Of a stretch of DNA of 63,732 nt, positions 28,401 to 37,825 are shown in pieces. The DNA is from a virus. The translations under genes were made by a program, and so were the position numbers. The notes under the pieces are model-generated. The model was given only the letters and a program-made list of their open reading frames with translations, searched no databases and had not been told where the DNA came from. The stretch lies in IMG/VR virus record IMGVR_UViG_3300036770_004125, positions 1 through 63,732 of that record; one strand, written 5' to 3'. The first letter of the stretch is position 1; the number at the start of each line of letters is the position of its first letter.

Positions 28401-31400
28401 AATAATTTTAGATCAAATGCAGACTTACTTAATTGTCCAGATCCATATGATAAAGAAGAATCTGAAACATCAAATATAATATCTTGATATTTTATAATTT
28501 CTATTCTTGGATTTATAAGGGATAATTTTCCTTGACCAAGTGAAGTCAAATCTATTAAATTTGGCAACTCTTTTCTAGATTCAAATAAATTATCACACAA
28601 ACCTATAGTATTAGTGTCTATTATGACAGCATAATACATTTTATTATTCACTAATCCTCCAATAGGAGAATCTTCAGTATAAATTAATTTTTCTCCAGTC
28701 TTAAATTTATGGTTTGAAATTTGAAGAGTATTATTTTCTAGGTTTATATCTTCAACTATTCTAGGATTTACTACAAATCTTCTATTTTCTTCATTATAAA
28801 TTAATTTTATCGTAGTTGAAATTCCAGATTCTACATTAATGTCTACTATTTCTTCTAAAGTTAGTTCATGTGGTTCTGATGTAGAAACAATACTAATGTT
28901 TTGAGATAAGACACCACTCAAAATATTTGGATAATCAGTTTTAAAACTATGATAAGTATTGGTTCCAATTCCAGAAAAATAAACAATACTATTAGTTGTT
29001 GTTCCTATTCCACTAACTTCTCCATCTTCATTAATTGAAACTGGTTGTGTTGAAATTCCTATTAAGTCATCACTTAATCTTACTGCATATACGACACTAT
29101 TTGATTCTAATTCAAAACTATTTACTGAGTCTATAGAAATTGATATTGGAGATCCTTCATAGGAATTGTAAATAAGTTTATCGTTTGTGTTTATTCTATT
29201 TTTAGGTAAGTATATGGATTTTGTTGGAATATTTAAAACATTCCACTTATTCAAATTAGCAGTAATAACTGTTCCTGGAAAAGATGATGAATCAAAATCA
29301 ATTTTTATTAAAGTACTTCCTATTGAAACAATTTCTTTTCTTGTTGTGTTGTACTCTACATTTGAAGCATTTACTATATCAACATACCCACCAGAAGAAT
29401 ACTTACTTATGTCTGATTGATTTTTAAAGTAAATTGTTGTTTCTACACCTTTCTCTATTGTAATAGGAGTATTAAATGCATTTACTGAGAAAAATAAAGT
29501 TGATGATATCCCTACTCCAGAGGTTAATCCCAATCCAACAGAAATTTTAGGATCAAAATAATACTCATCATTTGCTCTATAATTATGAAAATTAGATGTT
29601 ATTCCAGTATTGAATATAACCTTTCTTGACAAAGAGGTTAATTCATCTCCAGCACTATGAGATGTGCTAATACTTGAGTTTACTGATCTTAAAACTCTTA
29701 ATTGATAATTGACACGATCAACATTTAAAATCTTAACTACTTCAGATCCAATTGAGTATAAATCATTTTCTTTTATTATAAAATCTAGATCTCCATAAAT
29801 TCTAAAACTTGTTACAAACCCAGTAACATTAACATCATTTACATCTTCTGCCAAAGATAGAGTATTTTGTATGACCTGAATTCTGTCTACTTTTTTATAC
29901 TCATACTTTGAAGTTAATGTAACTAAAGAATTATTATACAAATTATGAGGAACTGAGGAAATTCCTATAAATTCTCCTGTAATCTCATATGGATAAAATT
30001 CAAAAATATCAGTGGTAGTTGTGTATGATGTTATTGAAGATATATTTTTTCCTTTGATTTTAGTTACTCTTCCATTAATAAACCCATCGTCAAATATAAT
30101 GGGATCACGAACTTTATAGTCATCTCCAGGATTAACAATATTAATGAAATCAATAGTTCCTGAAGTTGTAAACTCAACTTCAAGATCTTGTTTTTTATCT
30201 TCAAATGGTTTGGGAATATATTCATAACCACTTCTATCATTTAAGAGATTGTAAGGAGTAGTATTTCTTAGTAACTTTTTATCTCCAAAAATAGTCTCAT
30301 CAAGAATTGTTTGTTGATTGAAATTAAATTGTATTTGTTCACTTCTATAAAAATTTCCTATAACATAAGGAAAAACCGGAGTTTTATAGTTTAAAAATGG
30401 ACCCTCGCCAGTTCTTTCTGTGAAAGTGGAAAAATATGCATAAGTCCCATCAGGGAACTCTGGTGTTTTACAGTATCTTCCATTAGATTCATCCAAATCA
30501 CCACTATTTGTAAATTCATAGTCTTCAATAAAAAATCCTAATGGATATATTTCAGCACTTGGTCCAAATAACCTAGTACTCTTTTTAGTATATCCACTCT
30601 TCATCAATTTAATAGGACCAGAATTTCCCGATGCAAATCCATAAGGACCATATATGGGATTTCCATCATATGCCCATCCAATTATTGGAGAGTGTATAAT
30701 TGAGTTTATTTCTTTATTTGAAGTGTCTAGTTGTAAATCAGCAATATAATTTTGGTTAGTATTTTCTGAGGTTTTTAAATATACTGATGATCTTAAAGAT
30801 CTAGATGGATATAAATGAACATATTGAAGGCCATTTAATCCATTAATTATTATTCCATCATCCGAATATATTTTTTCTTTTTTGATATACTTTTCTACTA
30901 AATTAATTCTCCATGATTTAATAATAGATTTAAATTTTGCATTATTCCCAGGAACAAGTACACTTAAAAAAGTACCTTTTTGAGTATATCCAAATCCTCC
31001 AGAAATAACCTTAACCTCTACAATAGATCCATTTGAAACAACGGGAACTAAAACAGCACCAAATCCATCTCCATTAATAATTATGTCAGGAACTCCTTTA
31101 TAATTTAATCCAGGTGATTGAATAATAACCTTTTTTATTGCTCCATTATCAATTATGGGGGTCAATTGTGCCCCACTGCCCTCAAGTAAAGAAATACTTG
31201 GTTGCCTATCAAAATTTATAATATCAGGAGATCCATAACCTACTCCACCATTTTCTACAAATACAGACTGTATTTTTCCTCTAAAAACAGGAACCACTTT
31301 TCCATAATACTCCTGTGCCAATGTGGAGGAAGTTCCAACTTTACCATTAAGAATTACAGTTATTGGAGGATAATTAAAATAATGATTAAAAGATTCTGGA

Positions 31401-34400
31401 TTAATAGTAAAATTAATATATTTTTTATTATTAAAATATAGTTGTGGATTATTATCTGGTCCAGTTTCTGATAATTTTACTTCATTATTTGAAATTTTTG
31501 TAACATAATATGATTGCGAAGAAGTCAATCCAACAATCGGGGAATTTTGCGGATAATATACAATTATTTCACCATCAGAGTATCCATGATTAACTATAGT
31601 TAAAGTGTCAGATGCCGTGCTTATCCCTGAAATTTTAGTTTTTTTATTTTGATAACCTATTCCTGAAGATATTATCTCAACAGAACTTATTTTTTTATTG
31701 GAAGAAGTTGATCTAAAAGAATGAACACCAAAACCTTCTTCATAAAATATGACGGTGTTTATTCCTGAAATGGCATCTTGTAAACTATTATGCAATTTAA
31801 CTTTAAAAGAATCTACTATGGAAACATAGTATTCTGAATTTGTGTTTATTCCAAGAACACTTTTTTGATTATTTGTGGTATAAATTACCCTTTCATAATT
31901 TTTAAACCTATGATGTTCAGAAAAATCAATAATATTATTCGTAATATCAACAGTTTGTGAATTAAACTCCGGAGAATTGATTGAGTCAATTAGTCTAACT
32001 TTCGCCTGAGCACCAAAACCATTACCACCACTTATGGTTATCTTTGGTTCTTCAATATAATCAAATCCAGGATCAATAACATCTATTCGTTTTAATTCTC
32101 CTATTACCGAACAATATGCATTACATCCAGTACCAATCAAATCAGTTACTGATAATTGAGGTGGGTTAATTACATCATAATCATTACCTTGTGATGTAAC
32201 AACTATTTCTTCTATTGGACCATAAAAAATCTTATCTGTAGACTTATAATTTAATAATTCAACACCATTTACAAAAATCCCAGTAGTACCGTTATCAGTT
32301 TCTTTTCTATCCGAAACTAGTTCTGTTTTTGTTATTTTTTTGAATAGATTTTGTGACTTCAACTTAAATGAATTCAAGTTGACATCAGCAAATCTTAAAA
32401 GTTCTAATCTAGATTGGTTTAAATTTCCAGTAATGGTGATATAATTTTCTTTAAAAATATTTTCTTTACTTCTTGATAATTTGATTGTATTAGTATCTTC
32501 AACTTTTACATAATAAACTGATGTTGTTAGTCCAACTCCGTCTATCTTAATATTACTCTCAGGAGAAGGTCTAAAAATTATAGCATCTCCAGTATAATAA
32601 CTATGATTTAAAACATTACTATTTCCAGTCGTAATAGAATCAATTACTATTATTTCATTAGATTCTGGTAAAGTTACATCAACAAATCGGTAAGAAAAAT
32701 CATCTATATTAATCGGAGTATTTAAATAACTTGGTAAAGAAGAGGAACTGACATATAAAGAATTGTCAAAATCAATATATGTATTTTGTACATTTGTATT
32801 ATAAGTTTTATAGGTTTCTATTGTATCTGGATCAGAATTAAATACTGTATTTTGATTAACATTGAGTTTTGATATTCTTTTTCTTATTTTAGATGCTAAA
32901 CTTAAAGAGGGAAATTCCTGTTCATTTTCAGGATTTATTTTTGTTACTTTAGAAATAATTTGCTTTGAATTATTAATTTCAGAAACTATTCCATAATATT
33001 TTGTATTAGTAGAGAAAAATATTTCTAATTCATCTCCTTTAACAAAATTATGATTATCAAATAAAGTTATTTTTAAATCAAGAATATTTGTATTTTGTGT
33101 GGGACTTAAATCCTCAATACTTTTAATATCATAATTTGTTGAAATATTAAAGAACCAGTTATTTTCTCTTACTCCCTTACAGTCTTCTCCAAGAGTTTTA
33201 ATGCTTATCACATCACCTTGCTCATAATAAGCATTCGTATTAAAAGAATCAATTCCCGATATAACACCAGTTATTCTTACTCTAACTTCTTCATTATTTG
33301 AATTAAAACCATATGCATAATTATTAATTTTTACTTCTGTACCTTCAGGTATTTCAATGGAAGGTATACCGCTACATCCTAAAAATTGATTTATAACTTT
33401 TGAAGTGTAAGTGATAATATACCTTGTTTCAAAATCACCTTCTAAATTTAAATCAACAACTAATTCTCCGGAGTCTGGAAATCCTATTGTAGAATCTACA
33501 TCCAAATAAGTTAAATTTGGAAAAACTCTACTAGTTAAAATTGTTTTAGGGTGAATTTTAAAATCACTTTTAATTGATCCAAAAACATCAATATCTTTAT
33601 CATAACCAGAATCTAAACTTATAGTGTAATAAATTTTTCCGTTTCTAGAAATTCTTTTCACATCTGATATGGTTCCTCTAGAATCGGAAAATATTCCACT
33701 AGAATCTTTATCTTGATAAAGAGTACCATTAATTAATTCTAAAGGGTCTCCAGAAACAGACTCTACGACTAGATCTTGTGTTACTCTAAATTGAGCATCG
33801 GATGGTTGTATAAGGTAATCTCTTGGTAAGATTATTTTTGGAATAACTCCATATAATGCTCCAAATAAAATTTTAAAAGAACCTTCAGTTCCCTTTGAAG
33901 TATAAAGATTGTTTGATTGTTTTATAAAAAGTCTTTCATTTAAAGATTCATAGAAATCTTTATTTTCTAATCCAGGAACAATTTGCTTTTTAATTTTAAT
34001 AAAAAACTCTTTTAAAAATAAAATGCTGAGATTGAATACTTTAGTTTTTTCTTCAGAAACAATAGATAAATGTTCGGAAGATTCACTTTCAGTAAAAATT
34101 AATTGATCTTCCCTTATGTTATCTTTAAGTGATGTTATTCCACTAAATCCTCTAATACACCCCAAAAATGAGGAAGAAGTTTTATTTGTATAGGTAATAA
34201 TCTCATCATCAATTAAAAGTAATCCATAAGAATCTGGAAATCCTTCAGTTGAATCTACTAAAATTTCAGTATCAAATAAAGTAAGATCGGCATTTAAATT
34301 AGTAAATTCGGTTAAATTTGTTAAATTATCAATTTTTATATAATTATCAATATTTTGAATTATATCTGAAGCACTACCTTGAGATTCTAAGGACAAATAA

Positions 34401-34501
34401 TATTGAGATAGAAACTCAGATACAAGAGGATATTCTTCTCTTATAAATTCTGGAAGTTGATTTTCAATAATTGAACTAATTTTAATTCTGTTTTCTAGCA
34501 T
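25481..34501 (-). CDS. Giant 3006-aa baseplate protein with YHYH-like domain
   Basis: 3006 aa, the longest gene here. The N-terminus has a wedge-like helical start (PEFIREEYPLVSEFLSQYY) and a repeated small beta module (SSFLGCIRGFSGI and FLGCSGIP). Near residues 1280-1370 lies a segment with WAYDGNPIYGPYGF and DLDESNGRYC, the signature of the YHYH domain, followed by FPYVIGNF. Gly-Tyr repeats (SGGFGYTQKG, NGGVGYGSP, SPGLNYKGVP) cluster at about 1060-1180. It is 2 bp downstream of gp6, so by T4 order it is the gp7 candidate or an added component. Cell-surface contact is inferred. Confidence 0.75.
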   Translation of the reverse strand: MLENRIKISSIIENQLPEFIREEYPLVSEFLSQYYLSLESQGSASDIIQNIDNYIKIDNLTNLTEFTNLNADLTLFDTEILVDSTEGFPDSYGLLLIDDEIITYTNKTSSSFLGCIRGFSGITSLKDNIREDQLIFTESESSEHLSIVSEEKTKVFNLSILFLKEFFIKIKKQIVPGLENKDFYESLNERLFIKQSNNLYTSKGTEGSFKILFGALYGVIPKIILPRDYLIQPSDAQFRVTQDLVVESVSGDPLELINGTLYQDKDSSGIFSDSRGTISDVKRISRNGKIYYTISLDSGYDKDIDVFGSIKSDFKIHPKTILTSRVFPNLTYLDVDSTIGFPDSGELVVDLNLEGDFETRYIITYTSKVINQFLGCSGIPSIEIPEGTEVKINNYAYGFNSNNEEVRVRITGVISGIDSFNTNAYYEQGDVISIKTLGEDCKGVRENNWFFNISTNYDIKSIEDLSPTQNTNILDLKITLFDNHNFVKGDELEIFFSTNTKYYGIVSEINNSKQIISKVTKINPENEQEFPSLSLASKIRKRISKLNVNQNTVFNSDPDTIETYKTYNTNVQNTYIDFDNSLYVSSSSLPSYLNTPINIDDFSYRFVDVTLPESNEIIVIDSITTGNSNVLNHSYYTGDAIIFRPSPESNIKIDGVGLTTSVYYVKVEDTNTIKLSRSKENIFKENYITITGNLNQSRLELLRFADVNLNSFKLKSQNLFKKITKTELVSDRKETDNGTTGIFVNGVELLNYKSTDKIFYGPIEEIVVTSQGNDYDVINPPQLSVTDLIGTGCNAYCSVIGELKRIDVIDPGFDYIEEPKITISGGNGFGAQAKVRLIDSINSPEFNSQTVDITNNIIDFSEHHRFKNYERVIYTTNNQKSVLGINTNSEYYVSIVDSFKVKLHNSLQDAISGINTVIFYEEGFGVHSFRSTSSNKKISSVEIISSGIGYQNKKTKISGISTASDTLTIVNHGYSDGEIIVYYPQNSPIVGLTSSQSYYVTKISNNEVKLSETGPDNNPQLYFNNKKYINFTINPESFNHYFNYPPITVILNGKVGTSSTLAQEYYGKVVPVFRGKIQSVFVENGGVGYGSPDIINFDRQPSISLLEGSGAQLTPIIDNGAIKKVIIQSPGLNYKGVPDIIINGDGFGAVLVPVVSNGSIVEVKVISGGFGYTQKGTFLSVLVPGNNAKFKSIIKSWRINLVEKYIKKEKIYSDDGIIINGLNGLQYVHLYPSRSLRSSVYLKTSENTNQNYIADLQLDTSNKEINSIIHSPIIGWAYDGNPIYGPYGFASGNSGPIKLMKSGYTKKSTRLFGPSAEIYPLGFFIEDYEFTNSGDLDESNGRYCKTPEFPDGTYAYFSTFTERTGEGPFLNYKTPVFPYVIGNFYRSEQIQFNFNQQTILDETIFGDKKLLRNTTPYNLLNDRSGYEYIPKPFEDKKQDLEVEFTTSGTIDFINIVNPGDDYKVRDPIIFDDGFINGRVTKIKGKNISSITSYTTTTDIFEFYPYEITGEFIGISSVPHNLYNNSLVTLTSKYEYKKVDRIQVIQNTLSLAEDVNDVNVTGFVTSFRIYGDLDFIIKENDLYSIGSEVVKILNVDRVNYQLRVLRSVNSSISTSHSAGDELTSLSRKVIFNTGITSNFHNYRANDEYYFDPKISVGLGLTSGVGISSTLFFSVNAFNTPITIEKGVETTIYFKNQSDISKYSSGGYVDIVNASNVEYNTTRKEIVSIGSTLIKIDFDSSSFPGTVITANLNKWNVLNIPTKSIYLPKNRINTNDKLIYNSYEGSPISISIDSVNSFELESNSVVYAVRLSDDLIGISTQPVSINEDGEVSGIGTTTNSIVYFSGIGTNTYHSFKTDYPNILSGVLSQNISIVSTSEPHELTLEEIVDINVESGISTTIKLIYNEENRRFVVNPRIVEDINLENNTLQISNHKFKTGEKLIYTEDSPIGGLVNNKMYYAVIIDTNTIGLCDNLFESRKELPNLIDLTSLGQGKLSLINPRIEIIKYQDIIFDVSDSSLSYGSGQLSKSAFDLKLFYDKNFKNEFGTFDLIKSGSIGIGSTSTITLKTKNLPNDLYYSLIPIDLLNTPPNKKEIYIDKEQIEHNKILLINSEIQGKQQIIDYTTNTFLFNTTNPVESLVYDSDNSIISYETDSPNTSGGISKVSVNNSKKLYKKVPKVKEIISENGSGAILEIFTSTIGNVSSNNVKIKDIGFNYSLDTTVRPKCIFPSILKILPFNTFDYIEVTSRGKNYISNPDLIVLDGITNEVVDDVQLKYDIDSNKVSIIQNTKGISELEPSIIPINNDNGFLINDIFYDNISKDVTVILEGQYNDPSTFPFSIGEEVLIENVSVESENDKGYNSENYGYRLFKIKTLTPNFGGSGANFTYSLENLLGSEEIPGDYDTRFSKGTVIPKNYLPEFNSNLKVIEFSKDETVVSSNNSGIVKGWDNENNYLKVISNKDFTVGDILVGQSSNVKAIIENIISFDTYLDIKSNATVKQGWKLETGFLNNNNQRIYDSDYYQYFSYSVESPIDINKWNDVVGNITHTSGFKRFSDLLVQDENFNTGISTSQDLGNYYSESVSSEFINFNCVHDFDLVSENYFITNNKIKSNEIYFDSRILQDYIESIGNRVLVIDDISDKFTTTEPRNFQVIDNFELADIRYKKYFVYVYDILDPTRSECLLVSLLHDDVNGFLNQYAIISSEDSLGYFDFQTEIDRFGQLLYYPSITERKIYKYNTFSFGIGDTLVGVGNTTLEIGDIAKIQYVNTIIAENETDPISLPGISTSQRSYKILITISDKEDSYYQFDEISLLHNNTDVLINDYGDLNNTNFSSSHTSGIVTFSSSIESNELVLKLHPSVGVGNSLFVNAIITSIDSTNTTEGSLDILGNDLTSNFISTSMTGGTPEEKLVFNHSTRYSATYNIILIEDKTNNKFEFIEMTTLLNNSIQESLVVEYGVLNFDGSIGEFTSEINNTNGNFELYFTPYEDISYEIKILSSIIGINSQDGVTTV

Positions 34502-34502
34502 T

Positions 34503-36404
34503 TTAACTTCTTACAAGATCTCCATTTGTATAACTTGATGTAATGATAAAATCTGATCCGGAAATATTAGAACCAGATGATATATTATCAGAAATCATAT
34601 TAACTATACTATTATTAATATCTATCACGATGTACAATTCGTTTTTTCCAATAATATCATTTGACCTAGGTGTTACTGATATTTGAATTACCGAATCTTC
34701 CCCATTAATTTTTGAGGTTCTTGAGATATTTACTGGATTTAAATTAATATCACCCTTTTCATAATCAATTGTTCCAACATTTCTTCTTACAATTTCGTAT
34801 TCAGTGTCACTTATTAATCTAAAAAATGAAATTGATCCAGTTTTTCCATCAGAATTTGGAAAATCTGTCATGTACAAGGTATTAGAATTACCATTAACAT
34901 TAAATCCAGAAGATTTAATGTTAAATCCTCTTTGATTTGCATATATTGGATTTCCATAGCAAATTAAATAACTAGCAAATTTGTTTATAGAGATTTTTAC
35001 GTCTCTTCTCACTTTAATTTTTGTAATATTTGAAGTTATTGCTTGATTGCTATCATCAATTAGTTTTAAAAATTTACTATATTTAAATCTAGCTGCATAA
35101 TTATTTAAATTTTCTTTTGAATATTTGACAATATTATTCATAATAATAGTTTTTAATTCACTTGGTTCTGAAAATAAATTTTGATTGTAGTATACTGAAC
35201 TATCAATTTCAATATAAAGAAATTTCAAATCAAGTATTTCTGTAACTATTCCTGCTACACTATATTTTCTTAATTCTCTTTTAAGATTATCTTTTATTAA
35301 ATTTGGAACAAATGGCCCAAATTTTGGTTTTATTGATATAAAAACCTTACCAAAATTTGGAGGATCTAATTCTTCTCCACCAAAAGCAGAAACAGTTTCA
35401 GTTTCTGGATAAATTCTTGGAATTAATGCCTCATAGTCATTTGCAGTTACTGCTCTATTTTGAGAAGAATAAATTCTTGGAGCATAATTTCGGATTGAAT
35501 TTACAGATTCAAGTTCACTTCCACTTTGAGATGGAGAAATTGTAGTAACCAAAGAAATTCCACTAAAAACACGATTGTTATTATTAGTAACTATTCTGCC
35601 AGCAAAATTGAATGATGATATTCCATTTCCAGATTCTCCATTAGTAACCACATATGAAGCATCAATATAATTTTGATTATCTAATTTCTTCCCAAAAATA
35701 TCATCACCAAATATTAATTCATATCTTTGATCTTCTATTTCTTGAATAAAGAATACTTTTGATTTGGGAGTTACATCAAATAAATTATTAGATAATGTAA
35801 ATTTTCTTTTTATTGTACTCGTTTGAGTATCACTAACATTAATTCTAATAGTTGATGTATCAATATTTGCATTATTCAAAATAAATTTTTGATTTGGATT
35901 ATTTGCATCTACAGTAAAATTTTGTGTAATATATACACCCTCTACTACCTGAATATTATCAAATAATGCAACATTGCCGACTACTGGAACTGTAATATCA
36001 TCTGTGATTGAAAATGTATAACTTTGATTTCCAAAGGTATTTGAAGTGCAGACAAGACCCTTTTTGAGAGTTAGACTTACAGGATTCTCAGTCAATAAGG
36101 TAGTATCTACAAAGAATGAAATTGATGCTCTTGATGCTGTTCTTGATCTGGGAACATATCCGATGTTTCGTGCGAGAGAAACAACATTTTCACGAAGAGT
36201 AGCACTATCAATAAAAACCTCATTGCTAATCATATTAGCATTATATGAGGTTATATAAGTGTTATATGCTAAAACATCAATTAGAGTGGATAAATTTGAT
36301 CCTTCAAAGTCATAGTCAGTAAAATTTGAATTCGCTCGTAAATACTCACGAATAGTGCTTTTTATCTGATCAAAATCTAAATTAGTAAAGTTAACTAATG
36401 CCAT
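34503..36404 (-). CDS. 6: Baseplate wedge protein gp6
   Basis: 633 aa (T4 gp6 is 660). Core wedge protein of the baseplate, gpJ-like fold. Typical motifs are DFDQIKSTIREYLRANSNFTD (about 9-29 in part), YNTYITSYNANMISNEVFID (about 50-69) and NYAPRIYSSQNRAVTANDYE (about 308-327). Its ATG shares a base with the gp25 stop (TAATG), so translation is coupled. Firm by sequence and order. Confidence 0.94.
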   Translation of the reverse strand: MALVNFTNLDFDQIKSTIREYLRANSNFTDYDFEGSNLSTLIDVLAYNTYITSYNANMISNEVFIDSATLRENVVSLARNIGYVPRSRTASRASISFFVDTTLLTENPVSLTLKKGLVCTSNTFGNQSYTFSITDDITVPVVGNVALFDNIQVVEGVYITQNFTVDANNPNQKFILNNANIDTSTIRINVSDTQTSTIKRKFTLSNNLFDVTPKSKVFFIQEIEDQRYELIFGDDIFGKKLDNQNYIDASYVVTNGESGNGISSFNFAGRIVTNNNNRVFSGISLVTTISPSQSGSELESVNSIRNYAPRIYSSQNRAVTANDYEALIPRIYPETETVSAFGGEELDPPNFGKVFISIKPKFGPFVPNLIKDNLKRELRKYSVAGIVTEILDLKFLYIEIDSSVYYNQNLFSEPSELKTIIMNNIVKYSKENLNNYAARFKYSKFLKLIDDSNQAITSNITKIKVRRDVKISINKFASYLICYGNPIYANQRGFNIKSSGFNVNGNSNTLYMTDFPNSDGKTGSISFFRLISDTEYEIVRRNVGTIDYEKGDINLNPVNISRTSKINGEDSVIQISVTPRSNDIIGKNELYIVIDINNSIVNMISDNISSGSNISGSDFIITSSYTNGDLVRS

Positions 36405-36805
36405 TATCGTGTTGGCTGAAGTGCGAATGATAACTGTTGTGGAAGAACATCAATTCCTACAATTCTATATTGTATTGTTACATTAAATTCATTTTCTTCA
36501 TAATTTGGAGAAACTATCACATCAATTAATTGTACTCTTGGTTCATAATTATTAATCGTGTTAATGATCTCATCCTGAATAATTGATGCTGATAGCCCAT
36601 CAATATTTTCAAATAGGGTTTTACCTACTCGTGATCCCAGATTTTCATTAAAAAATCGTTCTCCTGGTTGGGTAAGTATAAGATTTCTCACCGATCTTGC
36701 AATTGCAGTCTCATTTCTGAGCGCAATTAGATCAAAATTCAGGGGATTTACCTGAAAAGTCATGCTTAAATCTTTAAATCCTTTACTTACCCTTTCTAAA
36801 GGCAT
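36404..36805 (-). CDS. 25: Baseplate wedge protein gp25
   Basis: 133 aa (T4 gp25 is 132). A small wedge protein that helps trigger sheath contraction; its family is related to acidic lysozyme-like baseplate proteins. Conserved TQPGERFFNENLGSRV at about 44-59 and NYEPRVQLIDVIV at about 88-100. An AATAAATA late promoter precedes it, and it is the first T4 wedge gene of the operon. Confidence 0.95.
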   Translation of the reverse strand: MPLERVSKGFKDLSMTFQVNPLNFDLIALRNETAIARSVRNLILTQPGERFFNENLGSRVGKTLFENIDGLSASIIQDEIINTINNYEPRVQLIDVIVSPNYEENEFNVTIQYRIVGIDVLPQQLSFALQPTR

Positions 36806-36824
36806 GAATTGTTATAAATCTATC

Positions 36825-37583
36825 TTATTTATTCATTTTATAAAAGGGTTCTGTACCATATTCCCAGTCATCATAGTCGTCATCATTACGAATTTTCTCA
36901 TGAATTTCATTTTGAATGGAAAAATCATGCTTTTTGGGCACCATATCGTCATTTGCGATCTCACGAAGCATCTTTTTAGATTCAACTTTGGATTCCCAAC
37001 CATATTCACTTGACAAATATTGGGTTCCCCAGGCAGATTTCATGAAATCTTGGTCTTTGTCTACTTTTTTGGTCATTTTTAACTCCTGATTTTGTAAATC
37101 AGAACTTTTTACGGGGTTGCTATCCCGTGTTTTAATGACATCATAATCATTTTCCAGTATTTCTTGCAAATAATCATCCTCCCAAAGGTCATAATAGGAG
37201 GTTTTTGCTAATTTTTCTCTAAATTTTCTTAATTTTTGTGTTGGTTGACCTAAAATCAGATTATATTTTCCATTATTAGTCTGAACACCATTTATATAAG
37301 TGTCATATGACTTACAATCCTCAAAAAACTTCCAAGAAGGATACTTTTTATTATAAATGTCCACCCAATTTAAAATTTGCTCATGAGTTAACTCAGATTC
37401 AACAATGTAAATGATCACATCATACTCTGATTCTGGTATAATTTCACTCGCACTACATTGAATAATTTTGTATTTGGATTGAGAGGCAAACGGACAGATC
37501 GCAAATCCATTTAATTCTTTTCTTATTTGAGAGACACGATGAATCCAATGTAAAACATAAGACTCTGTATCAGAAAAGGACAT
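36825..37583 (-). CDS. Conserved hypothetical protein upstream of gp25
   Basis: 252 aa, unrecognised beyond similarity to a protein I associate with this spot in cyanophages. Features are an N-terminal ESYVLHWIHRVSQIRKELNG, an alpha/beta-like first half with SEYDVIIYIVES, and a hydrophilic acidic C-terminus (NDDDYDDWEYGTEPFY). The ATG immediately follows the T-run of a terminator at 37592-37623, so it probably has its own late transcript or is read through. Confidence 0.65.
   Translation of the reverse strand: MSFSDTESYVLHWIHRVSQIRKELNGFAICPFASQSKYKIIQCSASEIIPESEYDVIIYIVESELTHEQILNWVDIYNKKYPSWKFFEDCKSYDTYINGVQTNNGKYNLILGQPTQKLRKFREKLAKTSYYDLWEDDYLQEILENDYDVIKTRDSNPVKSSDLQNQELKMTKKVDKDQDFMKSAWGTQYLSSEYGWESKVESKKMLREIANDDMVPKKHDFSIQNEIHEKIRNDDDYDDWEYGTEPFYKMNK
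36826..36833 (-). promoter_or_regulatory. T4-type late promoter (AATAAATA) for gp25-gp6 operon
   Basis: Seven of eight matches to TATAAATA, 21 bp upstream of the gp25 ATG, inside the last codons of the preceding gene. Confidence 0.55.
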
Positions 37584-37591
37584 AAAGACAT

Positions 37592-37623
37592 AAAAAAAGT
37601 GCTCATACTATATAAGCACTTTG
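37592..37623 (-). terminator. Rho-independent terminator
   Basis: Minus-strand hairpin AAAGTGCT/AGCACTTT with an 11-nt loop followed by a run of T. It ends transcripts of the 46-aa gene 6 bp upstream and separates the 38-kb genes from the virion operon. Confidence 0.85.
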
Positions 37624-37629
37624 TAAGTT

Positions 37630-37770
37630 TTATTTTCCCTGACCCCTATATTTTTTTCTTGCACCATTCCGAGAGGTAGCGGCATACTTTGTGTGCTTCC
37701 CAAGACCCTGACGGGTAGACTTGGGTTTTGATTCAATTTGCTGTCCGTTTAGATTCGGTCGTTTTGCCAT
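37630..37770 (-). CDS. Very basic small conserved protein
   Basis: 46 aa, beginning MAKRPNLNGQQIESKPKSTR and ending ARKKYRGQGK. Highly basic and disordered, likely binding nucleic acid. The pattern is familiar among cyanophages, with no known function. GGAGACTTTG places a GGAG site before the ATG. A strong terminator follows. Confidence 0.75.
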   Translation of the reverse strand: MAKRPNLNGQQIESKPKSTRQGLGKHTKYAATSRNGARKKYRGQGK

Positions 37771-37825
37771 TCAAAGTCTCCTTTCAAACTATAAGTATCA
37801 TACTACAAAGTTATTTGCATGTCAA

